From an uncultured Porphyromonadaceae bacterium (GTDB lineage: Bacteria > Bacteroidota > Bacteroidia > Bacteroidales > Muribaculaceae): a stretch of 47,877 nt of DNA. Position 1 is the first letter of the stretch; each line of letters opens with the position of its first letter. The stretch spans positions 1 through 47,877 of the forward strand of contig CAMEGQ010000008.1 of the NCBI GenBank assembly GCA_945916235.1, read 5' to 3'. The notes under the pieces are model-generated. The model was given only the letters and a program-made list of their open reading frames with translations, did no database searches and had not been told where the DNA came from. The translations under genes were made by a program, and so were the position numbers. Of this stretch, positions 7,976 to 17,392 are shown in pieces.

Positions 7976-10900
7976 TTAGAAAGTGGCTACCAGACCCAGC
8001 GAGTATGTGGTGGAACGCGGGTAGGGGGATGAGTCAACACCCGAGAACACTTCAGGATCCACACCGTTGTACTTCGTGATTACGAAGGGGTTCTGCACGC
8101 CGGCGAACAGACGCAGGCGGAGGTTGTTGTTGAGCAGATTGTTCCAGGTGTAACCCAGAGTAATGTTGTCGCAGCGCAGGAAGGATGCATTGCGCAGATA
8201 GTAGTCGGATACCTCCTGCTGTGCGTTGAAGTAGTAGTCAGCCACAACGAGGTTGTGCAGACCGTACTGGAACATACGGTCGTAGTAACCGTTGGAAGAT
8301 TCCACGTTGTTGTAGAGGTAGTTGCCCAGAGATGCGCGCAGCGAGAAGCCGAGATCCCACTGTTTGTAGCGGAACTGCGAGCCGAAGGTCATCGTCACCT
8401 TGGGATCTTTCTGATGGTTGAGGATACGGTCTTTATTGTCGATCTGACCGTCGCCGTTCTGGTCTACGTAAACGCCTTCGATAGGATCGCCGTTGGCATC
8501 GTAAACCTGCTGATAGAGCCAGAATGTGTTGGCAGCGTAGCCGACCTTGTTGGCCATGGCTTTCTGACCCTGAGCGCCGATGCCGGGGCCGGTTTCGTAG
8601 ACAGCTTCGTTATCGTTCAGCTTGGTGATCTTATTGTGGTTGTAACCTACGTTGTAGGTAAGGGTCCAGTTGAAGTCTTTGGTGACGATGGGGCGGGCGG
8701 TGATGTTGAATTCAACACCATAGTTTTCAAGGTCGCCGATGTTCTTGTTAAGCATGTTGACCGTAGACGAACCTGCAGGCACTGTCACGTAGCTCAGAAG
8801 GTCGGTGGTCTTGCGGTAGTAGCCTTCGATGCTACCCATGATGCGGTTGTTGAACAGGCCGAAGTCAATACCGACGTTGTAGCTGGTGGTTGTCTCCCAT
8901 TTCAGCTTGTCGTTATAGCCGTTGGCGAAATAGGGGTTGTACCATCCGTTGAGGCCGTTGGGGTAAAGCACTGTACCCTGGCTCTGCTGGTAGGTGACGG
9001 TGTAGTTGTTCCACGAACCTACGTCCTGCTGACCTGTCTGGCCCCAGCCGAGGCGGAGCTTAAGGTCGGAGAGCCATCCGGCTGTACCCTGCATGAAGGA
9101 TTCGTTGTTGATGCGCCATGCGAGAGCGGCAGCGGGGAAGTAGCCCCAGCGGTTGTCCTTGTTGAAGCGCGAGGTGGCATCAGCACGGAGAGTGAACGTA
9201 AGGAGGTAGCGGTTCTTGAACTGATAGTTGATACGTCCGAAGAACGAGAGCAGCTGGAGGTGGTCCTTGCTGTAATAGATACCGTCTTCCGACAGAGGCG
9301 ACGGAATGAAGGGAACACCGATAGGATGGTTGCTCACGCTGGTGGGCACGGTGTTAAGGATATAGGGGGCTTCGCCGTTGCCTGCGTTGGGGTTGGCCTG
9401 AGCGAAGTAATATTCGTCGGTGTAAGGCACTGAGCCTGCGTTGTGGCTTTCGGTGTAGACGCGGTTCCAGGTATAACCGGCAGTCACGTCAAGGTCAGAT
9501 TCGATAGCCTCGAAAGTCTTCTTGTAGTTGAGGTAGAATTCCAGCAGGGTGTTGCTGTTGAACTGATAGAGGTCGGCTGAATCGTTGTAGCCGCCGCCGA
9601 ACTGCTGATAGCCGTTCTTCCAGGAGATACCCGAGTTGGGAGTGATCTCGTGGGTCTCGTTTGTCTTGCTGACATCGTAACCGAGGTTGAGGTTGGCGTG
9701 GAGTTCGGGGAGGAAATGGAACGAGTAATCCAACTGCAGGTTACCGTTGCTGCGGTAAACGTTGGCGTAGTTGTTCATTTCCATCAGGTTCGACACGGGG
9801 TTGATATCTGCATTCGACATGAAGCCGACGCCCGACTGGCCGTATTTCGACTTGATCTGGGAGTGCTGATAGTAACCGTTGAAGAGATACTGCATACCGG
9901 TGTTGCCCTGAACGGGGATATTGGTGTATACAGGCTGGGTGGGGTTGTAAGAGATAGCGTTGTATACAGCGTTGGAGTCACCGAAACGGTTGCGGATATA
10001 GTAACCCTTGATATTGGCGTTCACCTGCAGGTGATTGTCAAAGAACTTCGGGGTGAGGTTGACACCGAGGGTCACACGGTCCATCTGAGAAGTCTTGATG
10101 ATACCGTTGGAGTTGGTGTAGCTTGCGGAGACGCGGTAGGGGAGCCAGCCGGCTGTGCCGCCTACAGCGAGGTTATAGTCGGATGAAACCGTGGTGCGGA
10201 GCACCTGATCCTGCCAGTCGGTGTTGTATTTGCCGAGCAGGGCGCCGTGTTCGGCTTCATTGTACGTGCCCTGAGCCTTGAGGGCTGCGATGAAGGTGTT
10301 GGCATCCATCACGTCCCATGTCTTGCGGGCTGTGTTCACATACATGTTGGCCGAGAAGCTGATCTGGGGTTTACCTGACTGACCTTTCTTCGTGGTGACG
10401 ATGATCACACCGTTGGATGCGCGCGCACCATAGATGGCCGTTGCCGAAGCATCTTTCAGCACTGTCATGCTCTCGATGTTCTCAGGCGAAATCATAGCCA
10501 GGGGGTTCGACATACCCTGAACGCTGTTGGCCGACAGAGGCACACCGTCGAGCACGATCAGAGGGTCATTGTTTGCACTCAGCGAGGAACCGCCGCGGAT
10601 ACGGATATTGGCGGCGCCTTCAGGGCCGCCCGAAGTGGTTACGACCACGCCGGGGGTCTGGCCCACCAGCATGTCCTGCACCGAAGTAGCCAGACCGGCT
10701 TCCACTTCGTCGGGTTTAATCACTGCTACCGAACCGGTGGCATCGGATTTCTTTACGGTACCGTAACCGATGGCTACCACTTCGTTAAGCATTACCGAGT
10801 TTTCTTTCATGGTGACGTTGATGGTCGTCTGACCGTTGACGGCCACCGTCTGGGGATCGTAACCCACATACGAGAAAACGAGCGCTCCGGCAGGTGCCAC

Positions 10901-11107
10901 ATTGATGGTATATTTGCCATCAAGATCGGTGGACGTTCCAGTCGTGGTGCCCTGGGCAAGGATACTTGCACCTATTAGCGGCTCACCATCAGGGTCGGTG
11001 ACAACGCCGCTCACGGTGATAGTCTGCGCGTTCAACGTAAAGCCGAACAGCAGACCGACCATCAGGAAAAATATTTTCCTGGCGATTCCTGTTTGTGAAT
11101 GTTTCAT
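7976..11107 (-). CDS. susC: SusC/RagA-family TonB-linked outer-membrane transporter
   Basis: Imports oligosaccharides captured by SusD, driven by TonB. The 1043-residue product has a signal peptide (to LNAQ), a carboxypeptidase-regulatory-like domain (ITVSGVVTDPDGEPLIGASI), the TonB-box-proximal stretch ENSVMLNEVVAIGYGT, a plug domain (PGVVVTTSGGPEGAANIRIRG, then GVPL and DASATAIYGARASNGVIIV), and a 22-strand barrel ending in a terminal aromatic (SLGLVATF). No STN anti-sigma-interacting extension is present, so it is not a sigma/anti-sigma-linked type. It is the first gene of the locus. Confidence 0.96.
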   Translation of the reverse strand: MKHSQTGIARKIFFLMVGLLFGFTLNAQTITVSGVVTDPDGEPLIGASILAQGTTTGTSTDLDGKYTINVAPAGALVFSYVGYDPQTVAVNGQTTINVTMKENSVMLNEVVAIGYGTVKKSDATGSVAVIKPDEVEAGLATSVQDMLVGQTPGVVVTTSGGPEGAANIRIRGGSSLSANNDPLIVLDGVPLSANSVQGMSNPLAMISPENIESMTVLKDASATAIYGARASNGVIIVTTKKGQSGKPQISFSANMYVNTARKTWDVMDANTFIAALKAQGTYNEAEHGALLGKYNTDWQDQVLRTTVSSDYNLAVGGTAGWLPYRVSASYTNSNGIIKTSQMDRVTLGVNLTPKFFDNHLQVNANIKGYYIRNRFGDSNAVYNAISYNPTQPVYTNIPVQGNTGMQYLFNGYYQHSQIKSKYGQSGVGFMSNADINPVSNLMEMNNYANVYRSNGNLQLDYSFHFLPELHANLNLGYDVSKTNETHEITPNSGISWKNGYQQFGGGYNDSADLYQFNSNTLLEFYLNYKKTFEAIESDLDVTAGYTWNRVYTESHNAGSVPYTDEYYFAQANPNAGNGEAPYILNTVPTSVSNHPIGVPFIPSPLSEDGIYYSKDHLQLLSFFGRINYQFKNRYLLTFTLRADATSRFNKDNRWGYFPAAALAWRINNESFMQGTAGWLSDLKLRLGWGQTGQQDVGSWNNYTVTYQQSQGTVLYPNGLNGWYNPYFANGYNDKLKWETTTSYNVGIDFGLFNNRIMGSIEGYYRKTTDLLSYVTVPAGSSTVNMLNKNIGDLENYGVEFNITARPIVTKDFNWTLTYNVGYNHNKITKLNDNEAVYETGPGIGAQGQKAMANKVGYAANTFWLYQQVYDANGDPIEGVYVDQNGDGQIDNKDRILNHQKDPKVTMTFGSQFRYKQWDLGFSLRASLGNYLYNNVESSNGYYDRMFQYGLHNLVVADYYFNAQQEVSDYYLRNASFLRCDNITLGYTWNNLLNNNLRLRLFAGVQNPFVITKYNGVDPEVFSGVDSSPYPRSTTYSLGLVATF

Positions 11108-11320
11108 TTAATGTTAATTTGAATTAATGAATTGTCAAGTAAGCTATTAAATCAATTTTTCATTGTGGTCCTGATTGCGGTAGGCCGCCCTCGGACGGCC
11201 GGAGTGTTTTTACCGTATGTGCAACTTCACGTATGTGGCCACATCCCTTGGCCGACTTATTTTCCCTGGTATTAAGGTTTCGGTTGCGTAGGTTTAAACT
11301 TTTTTTAATAGAATCACGCA

Positions 11321-11328
11321 CAAATTTA
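11321..11328 (-). promoter_or_regulatory. Candidate -7 box for the susCDEF-amylase operon
   Basis: On the - strand the sequence reads TAAATTTG, matching TAnnTTTG. A weak TTGG is found about 18 bases upstream in place of TTTG. It would give a leader of roughly 200 bases. Confidence 0.4.
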
Positions 11329-11517
11329 TCCAAAATCTCCCACATTCCAAGCCTGCAGAGCAGAAAATCCGCCCTAATTAAAGTTAAAAAACGTTAAGCA
11401 GCGGCCGACAGCAATCGCCGGGGGCGCCTTGTTCACCCCAGAAGCCACCTATTTCCGCGCATACTCACCAAATAATTGTTAAGAAACCGTTACCAAACTT
11501 AAGGCGGGGAAAAGAAA

Positions 11518-11549
11518 GCAACCCTTCGGCCGAGGGGCCAAAGGGTTGC
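11518..11549 (-). terminator. Intrinsic terminator of nifJ
   Basis: GCAACCCTT (11518-11526) pairs perfectly with AAGGGTTGC (11541-11549) and on the - strand is followed by TTTCTTTTCC. It begins about 25 bases after the nifJ stop codon. Confidence 0.8.
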
Positions 11550-11574
11550 ACATATCAGAATCCTGGATGTATGA

Positions 11575-14500
11575 TTACTTCACCTCGGGGGTGCCGGCTC
11601 CGATGGAGCCCCACTGCTCTTTCGACAGGCGTACATAGTTGTTGTAGCGCCAGCGGGCGTTGCTCTTGGCGGCAGCGAAGAGCTCGGCAGCCTCAGCGGG
11701 ATACTGCTTCATCACCGAAGCGTAGCGCACCTCACCCTTGAGGAAGTCGTCGAAGGCATCCCAGTTGGGTTCCTTGCTGTCGAGCGAGAACGGATTCTTG
11801 CCCTCGGCTTCGAGTGCGGGGTTGTAGCGCCACAGATGCCAGTAGCCGCAAGCTACGGCTTTCTGCTCCTCAGCCTGCGAGTGACCCATACCTGCCTTCA
11901 GACCATGGTTGATACAGGGAGCGTAGGCGATGATGATCGACGGGCCGTCGTAAGCCTCAGCCTCGCGGATAGCCTTGAGGGTCTGAGCCTGATCGGCACC
12001 CATTGCCACCTGTGCTGCGTATACGTAGCCGTAGGTGGTGGCGATAAGGCCGAGGTCTTTCTTGCGCACGCGCTTGCCGGCAGCGGCAAATTTGGCGATG
12101 GCACCGATAGGAGTAGCCTTGGATGCCTGACCGCCGGTGTTGGAATAAACCTCGGTGTCGACCACGAGGATGTTGACGTTCTTGCCCGATGCGAGCACAT
12201 GGTCCAGACCGCCGAACCCGATATCGTAAGCGGCGCCGTCGCCGGCGATGATCCACTGGCTGCGACGAACGATGAAATGCTTCAGAGCGACGATGCCACG
12301 GCAGATGTCGCAGTCGGCTGCCTCACACATAGGCACGAGAGCCTCGTAAACCTCGCGGGTAGCGGCAGCATTGTCGCGGTTTTCGAGCCACTTGGTGGCC
12401 AGAGCCTTCATCTCCTCGGGAGCGCCCGATTCGGCGAGCTGCTTCATGAGGCCTTCCAGGCGCTGCTGCATCTTCTCGTTGGCGATGGTCATACCAAGGC
12501 CGAACTCGGCGAAGTCTTCAAACAGCGAGTTGGCCCATGCCGGACCGTGACCTCGGAAGTTGGTGGTATAGGGAGTCGAGGGGACAGAGCCGGAGTAGAT
12601 CGACGAGCAACCGGTGGCGTTGGCTACCATTTCGTGATCGCCGAAGAGCTGGCTGATGAGCTTCACGTAGGGAGTCTCGCCGCAGCCTGCGCAAGCGCCC
12701 GAGAACTCGAAGAGCGGGGTGGCGAACTGGCTGTTCTTCACATTGGCGGCCACATCGATGAGATCCTGCTTCGAAGCGACATCCTTCACGCAGTAGTCCC
12801 ACTCCTTCTGAACGTCGAGCTGAGTCTCCAGAGGCTTCATAGCCAGAGCCTTCACGCCCTTCTTGCCGGGGCAGACATCCACGCAGTTGCCGCAGCCGAG
12901 GCAGTCGAGCACATCGACCGACTGGATGAAGCGCATGCCGGCAAACTGCTTGCCAATAGCGGGGATGGTGGCGTCTTCGCCGAAGGGAGCAGCAGCCATC
13001 TCGCTGGCGTCAAGCACGAACGGACGGATAGCGGCGTGGGGGCAGACGTATGCACACTTGTTACACTGGATACAGTTCTCCTCGTCCCATTCGGGTACGA
13101 AGGCTGCCACGCCGCGCTTTTCGTAAGCGGCGGTGCCGTTGTGCCATGTGCCGTCGGCGATATCCTTGAAGTCGCTGACTTTCAGCAGGTCGCCGTCCTG
13201 ACCGTTGATGGGGCGCACAATCTTGTTGATGAACTCGGGAGCGTCGTCGGCCACGTGAGCCTCAACCTCGAGATTCTTCCATGCGGGATCTACGTCGAGC
13301 TTGTGGTACTCGCCGCCGCGATCCACGGCTGCATAGTTCTTGTCGACCACATCCTGACCCTTCTTGCCGTAGCTCTTGACGATGAATTTCTTCATCTGCT
13401 CAACGGCCAGATCAACGGGGATAACCTCGGTGATGCGGAAGAATGCGCTCTGGAGGATGGTGTTGGTACGGTTGCCAAGGCCGATTTCCTGAGCGATCTT
13501 CGTAGCGTTGATATAATATACGGTGATGTTGTGGTCAGCGAAGTATTTCTTCACCTTGTTGGGAAGATTCTTGGCCAGCTCCTCGCCCTCCCAGATGGTA
13601 TTGAGAAGGAAAGTACCGTTGTCGCGCAGACCGCGGGTGACGTCATACATGTGGAGATAAGCCTGCACGTGGCATGCCACGAAGTTAGGCGTATTCACCA
13701 GATAGGTGGAGCGGATGGGGGCATCGCCGAAACGGAGGTGTGAGCAGGTGAAGCCGCCCGACTTCTTCGAGTCGTAGGCGAAGTATGCCTGGCAGTATTT
13801 CGGGGTGTTTTCGCCGATGATTTTGATGGAGTTCTTGTTGGCACCCACCGTACCGTCGGCGCCGAGGCCGTAGAATTTAGCTTCGTAGGTGCTCTTGTCG
13901 CCGAGGGCTACTTCTTCGGGGAGGGGGAGCGAGGTGAAAGTCACATCGTCGACGATACCCACGGTGAAGTGGTCTTTGGGCATGGGGAGAGCGAGGTTTT
14001 CAAACACACCGATGATCTGGGCCGGGGTGGTGTCTTTCGAAGCCAGACCGTAGCGGCCGCCGACGATCAGCGGGGCGTTCTCCTTGCCGTAGAAGCATTC
14101 CTTTACATCGAGATAGAGCGGCTCACCGCTGGCGCCGGGCTCTTTGGTGCGGTCGAGCACTGCGATGCGCTTGGCTGTGGCAGGCACAGCGGCCAGGAAG
14201 TGCTTAGCCGAGAAGGGACGGTAGAGATGCACGGATACCAGACCCACCTTCTCGCCTTTTTCTACCAGCGAGTCGATGGCTTCCTGAGCAGCCTGTGTCA
14301 CCGAACCCATGGCGATGATTACGCGCTCGGCGTCTTCAGCACCATAATAATTGAACAGACCGTATTTGCGGCCGGTGATTTCGGAGATCTTGTTCATGTA
14401 CTCCTCGACGACAGCGGGCACATTGTTGTATGCCACGTTGCTGGCTTCGCGATGCTGGAAGAAAACGTCGCTGTTCTCAGCCATACCGCGCGAAACGGGA

Positions 14501-15141
14501 GCCTGGGGGGTCAGACCGCGCTGGCGGAAGCGGGCCAGAGCCTCGCGGTCGAGCAGCGGCTCGAGATCTTCCTGATCTACTACCTCGATCTTCTGAATCT
14601 CATGCGAGGTGCGGAAGCCGTCGAAGAAGTTCACGAAGGGGATCGACGATTTGATGGTCGACAGGTGGGCTACGCCTGCGAGGTCCATGACTTCCTGCAC
14701 GGAGCCTTCGCAAAGCATTGCGAAGCCGGTCTGGCGCACCGACATCACATCCTGGTGGTCGCCGAAGATGCTCAGGGCGTGGGAAGCCAGCGTACGGGCC
14801 GATACATGGAATACACAGGGAAGCTGCTCGCCTGCAATCTTATACATGTTGGGGATCATCAGCAGCAGACCCTGCGATGCGGTGTAGGTGGTGGTCAGCG
14901 CACCGGCCTGCAGCGATCCGTGGACCGCACCGGCGGCGCCGCCTTCCGACTGCATTTCCTGCACGAGCACTGTCTCGCCAAAGATGTTTTTGCGTCCGGC
15001 AGCAGCCCATTCGTCGACATATTCAGCCATCGTCGACGACGGGGTGATGGGATAGATGGCAGCCACTTCGCTGAACATGTAGCTAACATGAGCAGCTGCC
15101 TGGTTGCCGTCACAAGTCAAGAATTTTTTTTCTTTACTCAT
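11575..15141 (-). CDS. nifJ: Pyruvate:ferredoxin (flavodoxin) oxidoreductase
   Basis: Homodimeric cytosolic enzyme that converts pyruvate and CoA to acetyl-CoA and CO2 while reducing ferredoxin or flavodoxin; the central step of anaerobic pyruvate use. The 1188-residue chain has the full fused order: pyrimidine-binding domain (YPITPSSTMAEYVDEWA near 35), transketolase C-like domain, gamma domain, a two-cluster ferredoxin domain with CIQCNKCAYVCP (about 688) and CLGCGNCVDVCP (about 743), and the TPP domain with ATGCSSIYSG and GDGAAYDIGFGGLDHVL plus DTEVYSNTGGQ. The cysteine in SGACAGCGE completes the proximal cluster. It is monocistronic with its own terminator and promoter. Confidence 0.98.
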   Translation of the reverse strand: MSKEKKFLTCDGNQAAAHVSYMFSEVAAIYPITPSSTMAEYVDEWAAAGRKNIFGETVLVQEMQSEGGAAGAVHGSLQAGALTTTYTASQGLLLMIPNMYKIAGEQLPCVFHVSARTLASHALSIFGDHQDVMSVRQTGFAMLCEGSVQEVMDLAGVAHLSTIKSSIPFVNFFDGFRTSHEIQKIEVVDQEDLEPLLDREALARFRQRGLTPQAPVSRGMAENSDVFFQHREASNVAYNNVPAVVEEYMNKISEITGRKYGLFNYYGAEDAERVIIAMGSVTQAAQEAIDSLVEKGEKVGLVSVHLYRPFSAKHFLAAVPATAKRIAVLDRTKEPGASGEPLYLDVKECFYGKENAPLIVGGRYGLASKDTTPAQIIGVFENLALPMPKDHFTVGIVDDVTFTSLPLPEEVALGDKSTYEAKFYGLGADGTVGANKNSIKIIGENTPKYCQAYFAYDSKKSGGFTCSHLRFGDAPIRSTYLVNTPNFVACHVQAYLHMYDVTRGLRDNGTFLLNTIWEGEELAKNLPNKVKKYFADHNITVYYINATKIAQEIGLGNRTNTILQSAFFRITEVIPVDLAVEQMKKFIVKSYGKKGQDVVDKNYAAVDRGGEYHKLDVDPAWKNLEVEAHVADDAPEFINKIVRPINGQDGDLLKVSDFKDIADGTWHNGTAAYEKRGVAAFVPEWDEENCIQCNKCAYVCPHAAIRPFVLDASEMAAAPFGEDATIPAIGKQFAGMRFIQSVDVLDCLGCGNCVDVCPGKKGVKALAMKPLETQLDVQKEWDYCVKDVASKQDLIDVAANVKNSQFATPLFEFSGACAGCGETPYVKLISQLFGDHEMVANATGCSSIYSGSVPSTPYTTNFRGHGPAWANSLFEDFAEFGLGMTIANEKMQQRLEGLMKQLAESGAPEEMKALATKWLENRDNAAATREVYEALVPMCEAADCDICRGIVALKHFIVRRSQWIIAGDGAAYDIGFGGLDHVLASGKNVNILVVDTEVYSNTGGQASKATPIGAIAKFAAAGKRVRKKDLGLIATTYGYVYAAQVAMGADQAQTLKAIREAEAYDGPSIIIAYAPCINHGLKAGMGHSQAEEQKAVACGYWHLWRYNPALEAEGKNPFSLDSKEPNWDAFDDFLKGEVRYASVMKQYPAEAAELFAAAKSNARWRYNNYVRLSKEQWGSIGAGTPEVK

Positions 15142-15194
15142 AGGGGTTGGTTTGTTATGTGTAGTGTATTTTTTCTTCTGTCAGAATTATCCGG

Positions 15195-15202
15195 CAAATT
15201 TA
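15195..15202 (-). promoter_or_regulatory. Candidate -7 box of nifJ
   Basis: TAAATTTG on the - strand matches the Bacteroidetes -7 consensus; transcription would start about 45 bases before the nifJ ATG. No clear -33 TTTG. Confidence 0.5.
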
Positions 15203-15292
15203 ATGATTTTTTTTGTTAAATCGCGGGCTTATACCTATAAAAAGGGTTAGATGACAGCAAAAATTTCATCGGCGGCATCAGTAGTCCGGACG

Positions 15293-15323
15293 AAAAAAAA
15301 GTCGTCATCACGACGACCTTTTT
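15293..15323. terminator. Bidirectional intrinsic terminator
   Basis: GTCGTC (15301-15306) pairs with GACGAC (15312-15317). On the - strand it is followed by eight T residues (15293-15300) and on the + strand by CTTTTT. It would end transcripts from the phoH-purC-ubiE direction before nifJ. Confidence 0.75.
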
Positions 15324-15355
15324 CCTTTAAACCTTTATCTTAATCTAATACTATG

Positions 15356-15417
15356 AAAAACACACATGCAAAGGAAATACTTTATTTTGAACCTCGCAAT
15401 AGGTAATGTGTGTTTTT
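15356..15417. repeat. 12-bp perfect inverted repeat enclosing a 17-codon frame
   Basis: AAAAACACACAT (15356-15367) and ATGTGTGTTTTT (15406-15417) are exact complements 38 bases apart. A + strand mini-frame, ATG at 15353 to TAA at 15406, reads MKNTHAKEILYFEPRNR, and its stop codon touches the right arm. I cannot say whether this peptide is made; on the + strand the T-rich end makes the repeat terminator-like. Confidence 0.45.
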
Positions 15418-15560
15418 AACACTTATTTTATGTTTTGTGGCTAAATTATCTACAAAACGCGCCGTTTTGCATCAAATTTGGATACAAAACGTCAACAGAG
15501 TAAGCTTTTAGTCGAAATTTCCGCCATTTTGCTTAACTCAGACAAAGCGATAATTACCGG

Positions 15561-16304
15561 TCAGGCCTTGACCGCGGTGTAGATAGCGCACACTCCGAAA
15601 GTGAGCCTGCTCACGCGCGCATCCTTCAGCCCGACGCTGCGCATCAGCTCCAGCATCTTCTCCCCGCCGGGCATGGCGGCGATAGATTCGGGCAGATAGG
15701 TATAGGCACGCGAGTCTTTCGAAATCAAGCGTCCCACCAGCGGAATCACGCGCCTGGTATGCAGATTGTAGAACGGACGCACCCACCGCGACTCGGGTAC
15801 GGCAAGCTCTATCACGCAAAGCCGTCCGCCCGGGCGAAGCACCCGCGCCATCTCCCTGTATCCGCAGAGCAGATTCTCGAAATTGCGCACTCCGAACACC
15901 ACCGTCACGGCATCAAACTCGCCGTCGGCCATCGGCAGATGCAGGCAGTCGCCCTGAAGCAGCGTCACGCGGTCGCCGAGTCCGGCTTTACCCACTTTAA
16001 CGCGCCCCTCGGCGAGCATCTCCTCGCTCAGGTCAATACCCGTCACCTTAGCCTGAGGCAGGCGGCGCGCCAGAGCTATCGACATGTCGGCCGTACCGGC
16101 AGCCACGTCAAGAATTGACTTCGGCGAGTCAGCGGCGACAAGGTTCACCCCCTTGCGGCGCCACAGGCGGTCGATGCCCATGGTCATGGCGCGGTTCATA
16201 AAGTCGTAGGCCGGCGCGATGGAGTCGAACATCTCCTCCACCTGCGCCGTCTTTTTGCGCGTATTGTCGTATGGCTTGATGGTTTCAGGCCCGGAACTTT
16301 GCAT
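15561..16304 (-). CDS. ubiE: Demethylmenaquinone methyltransferase
   Basis: SAM-dependent C-methyltransferase (MenG/UbiE) that makes menaquinone from demethylmenaquinone, the last step of quinone synthesis in anaerobes. The 247-residue protein shows the UbiE signatures: VEEMFDSIAPAYDFMNRAMT at 22-41, the SAM-binding glycine loop ILDVAAGTAD at 64-73, FGVRNFENL and the MARVLRPGGRLCVIEL strand. It starts 65 bases after the end of purC on the same strand and is probably the last gene of a phoH-purC-ubiE transcript. In a quinone context without ubiquinone the menaquinone role is the only likely one. Confidence 0.93.
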   Translation of the reverse strand: MQSSGPETIKPYDNTRKKTAQVEEMFDSIAPAYDFMNRAMTMGIDRLWRRKGVNLVAADSPKSILDVAAGTADMSIALARRLPQAKVTGIDLSEEMLAEGRVKVGKAGLGDRVTLLQGDCLHLPMADGEFDAVTVVFGVRNFENLLCGYREMARVLRPGGRLCVIELAVPESRWVRPFYNLHTRRVIPLVGRLISKDSRAYTYLPESIAAMPGGEKMLELMRSVGLKDARVSRLTFGVCAIYTAVKA

Positions 16305-16369
16305 GATTGGCTTACATATAAGGCGTTAGTCGCGGCGGAGCCGGGGCGTCAGTCGCGACGGGTACGGGT

Positions 16370-17320
16370 TTAGTTGCGGAGCATATCCAGGCAGCTCAGC
16401 ACATTGTCTTCGATGCGGCTCACCAGGTCGGTCTCGGGAGCTTTGATGAATTTGCGGCCTGTAATGTGCTCATACAGCTCGATATAGCGGTTGGACACCG
16501 ATTTGCAGAATTCGGGCGTCATCTCGGGCACCTTCTGTCCGGCTTTGCCCATAAATCCATGGTCGATAAGCCATTGGCGCACGAATTCCTTGGAGAGCTG
16601 ACGCTGGGGTTCGCCCTTGCGGAAGCGCTCCTCATAGCCTTCGGCATAGAAGTAGCGCGACGAGTCGGGCGTATGGATCTCGTCGATGAGCACCACTTCG
16701 CCGTTGCGCTTGCCGAACTCATATTTTGTGTCGACCAGAATCAGCCCCTTTTCCGAGGCCATGGCCTGGCCGCGGGCGAAGAGCTTACGGGTGTAGCCTT
16801 CCATCTTCTTATAGTCTTCCTCGCTGACAAGCCCCTGAGCGATGATCTCTTCACGCGAGATGTTCTCGTCGTGCCCCTCGGCGGCCTTTGTGGTCGGGGT
16901 GATGATGGGTTCGGGGAAAGCCTGATTTTCGCGCATCCCTTCGGGGAGCTTCACTCCGCAGAGCTCGCGGGCACCGGCGGCATATTCGCGCCAGGCGCTT
17001 CCGGTGAGGTAGCCGCGGATAATCATCTCCACGGGGAAACCCTCGCAGCGGTAGCCCACGGTCACCATCGGATCGGGAGTGGCCAGACGCCAGTTGGGCA
17101 CGATGTCTGACGTAGCTTCGAGGAATTCCGTAGCTATCTGATTGAGCACCTGACCCTTATAGGGTATACCTTCGGGCAGTATCACGTCGAAAGCCGAGAT
17201 GCGGTCAGTAGCCACCATCACCAGCAGGTCGTCGCCGATGGAATAGACGTCGCGCACTTTACCGTGGTACACACCGTTCTGTCCGGGAAAGTGGAAATCA
17301 GTTTTTGTCAAAGTTGCCAT
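16370..17320 (-). CDS. purC: Phosphoribosylaminoimidazole-succinocarboxamide synthase
   Basis: SAICAR synthase: joins aspartate to CAIR with ATP in de novo purine synthesis. The 316-residue form is the longer type (E. coli PurC is 237). Visible motifs are [26 protein letters not shown] at the N-terminus, the [10 protein letters not shown] segment, [15 protein letters not shown], the SAICAR synthase signature around [11 protein letters not shown], and [14 protein letters not shown]. It lies 72 bases after phoH and 65 bases before ubiE. Confidence 0.97.
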   Translation of the reverse strand: MATLTKTDFHFPGQNGVYHGKVRDVYSIGDDLLVMVATDRISAFDVILPEGIPYKGQVLNQIATEFLEATSDIVPNWRLATPDPMVTVGYRCEGFPVEMIIRGYLTGSAWREYAAGARELCGVKLPEGMRENQAFPEPIITPTTKAAEGHDENISREEIIAQGLVSEEDYKKMEGYTRKLFARGQAMASEKGLILVDTKYEFGKRNGEVVLIDEIHTPDSSRYFYAEGYEERFRKGEPQRQLSKEFVRQWLIDHGFMGKAGQKVPEMTPEFCKSVSNRYIELYEHITGRKFIKAPETDLVSRIEDNVLSCLDMLRN

Positions 17321-17392
17321 GAGAAATGGGAGTAAATGGTTGATGTATTGAAAAAGAATGATCTGTCAGGGAGATGCTCAGCAGCCGCCGGG

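Larger units (their letters stand above)
11108..11574. other. Leader/intergenic region upstream of susC
   Basis: A 467-base non-coding stretch. It carries the nifJ terminator (11518-11549), a candidate susC promoter box (11321-11328) and a small GC hairpin GGCCG/CGGCC (11183-11200) followed by a T-run on the + strand. The long 5' leader of about 200 bases would leave room for post-transcriptional control; no regulator gene of the SusR type lies in the window. Confidence 0.5.
15142..15560. other. Intergenic region between ubiE and nifJ
   Basis: 419 bases with no ordinary gene. From right to left on the - strand it holds a small hairpin CAAAACG/CGTTTTG (15453-15469), a 12-bp inverted repeat (15356-15417), a strong terminator (15293-15317) and the nifJ promoter box (15195-15202). 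Confidence 0.6.

Noticed and set aside
11836-13743. Long open frame (635 codons) on the + strand inside nifJ
   Set aside because: It lies wholly opposite nifJ, whose motifs and length are complete. Long antisense frames arise from the G+C-rich third positions, and the translated sequence has no recognisable domain.
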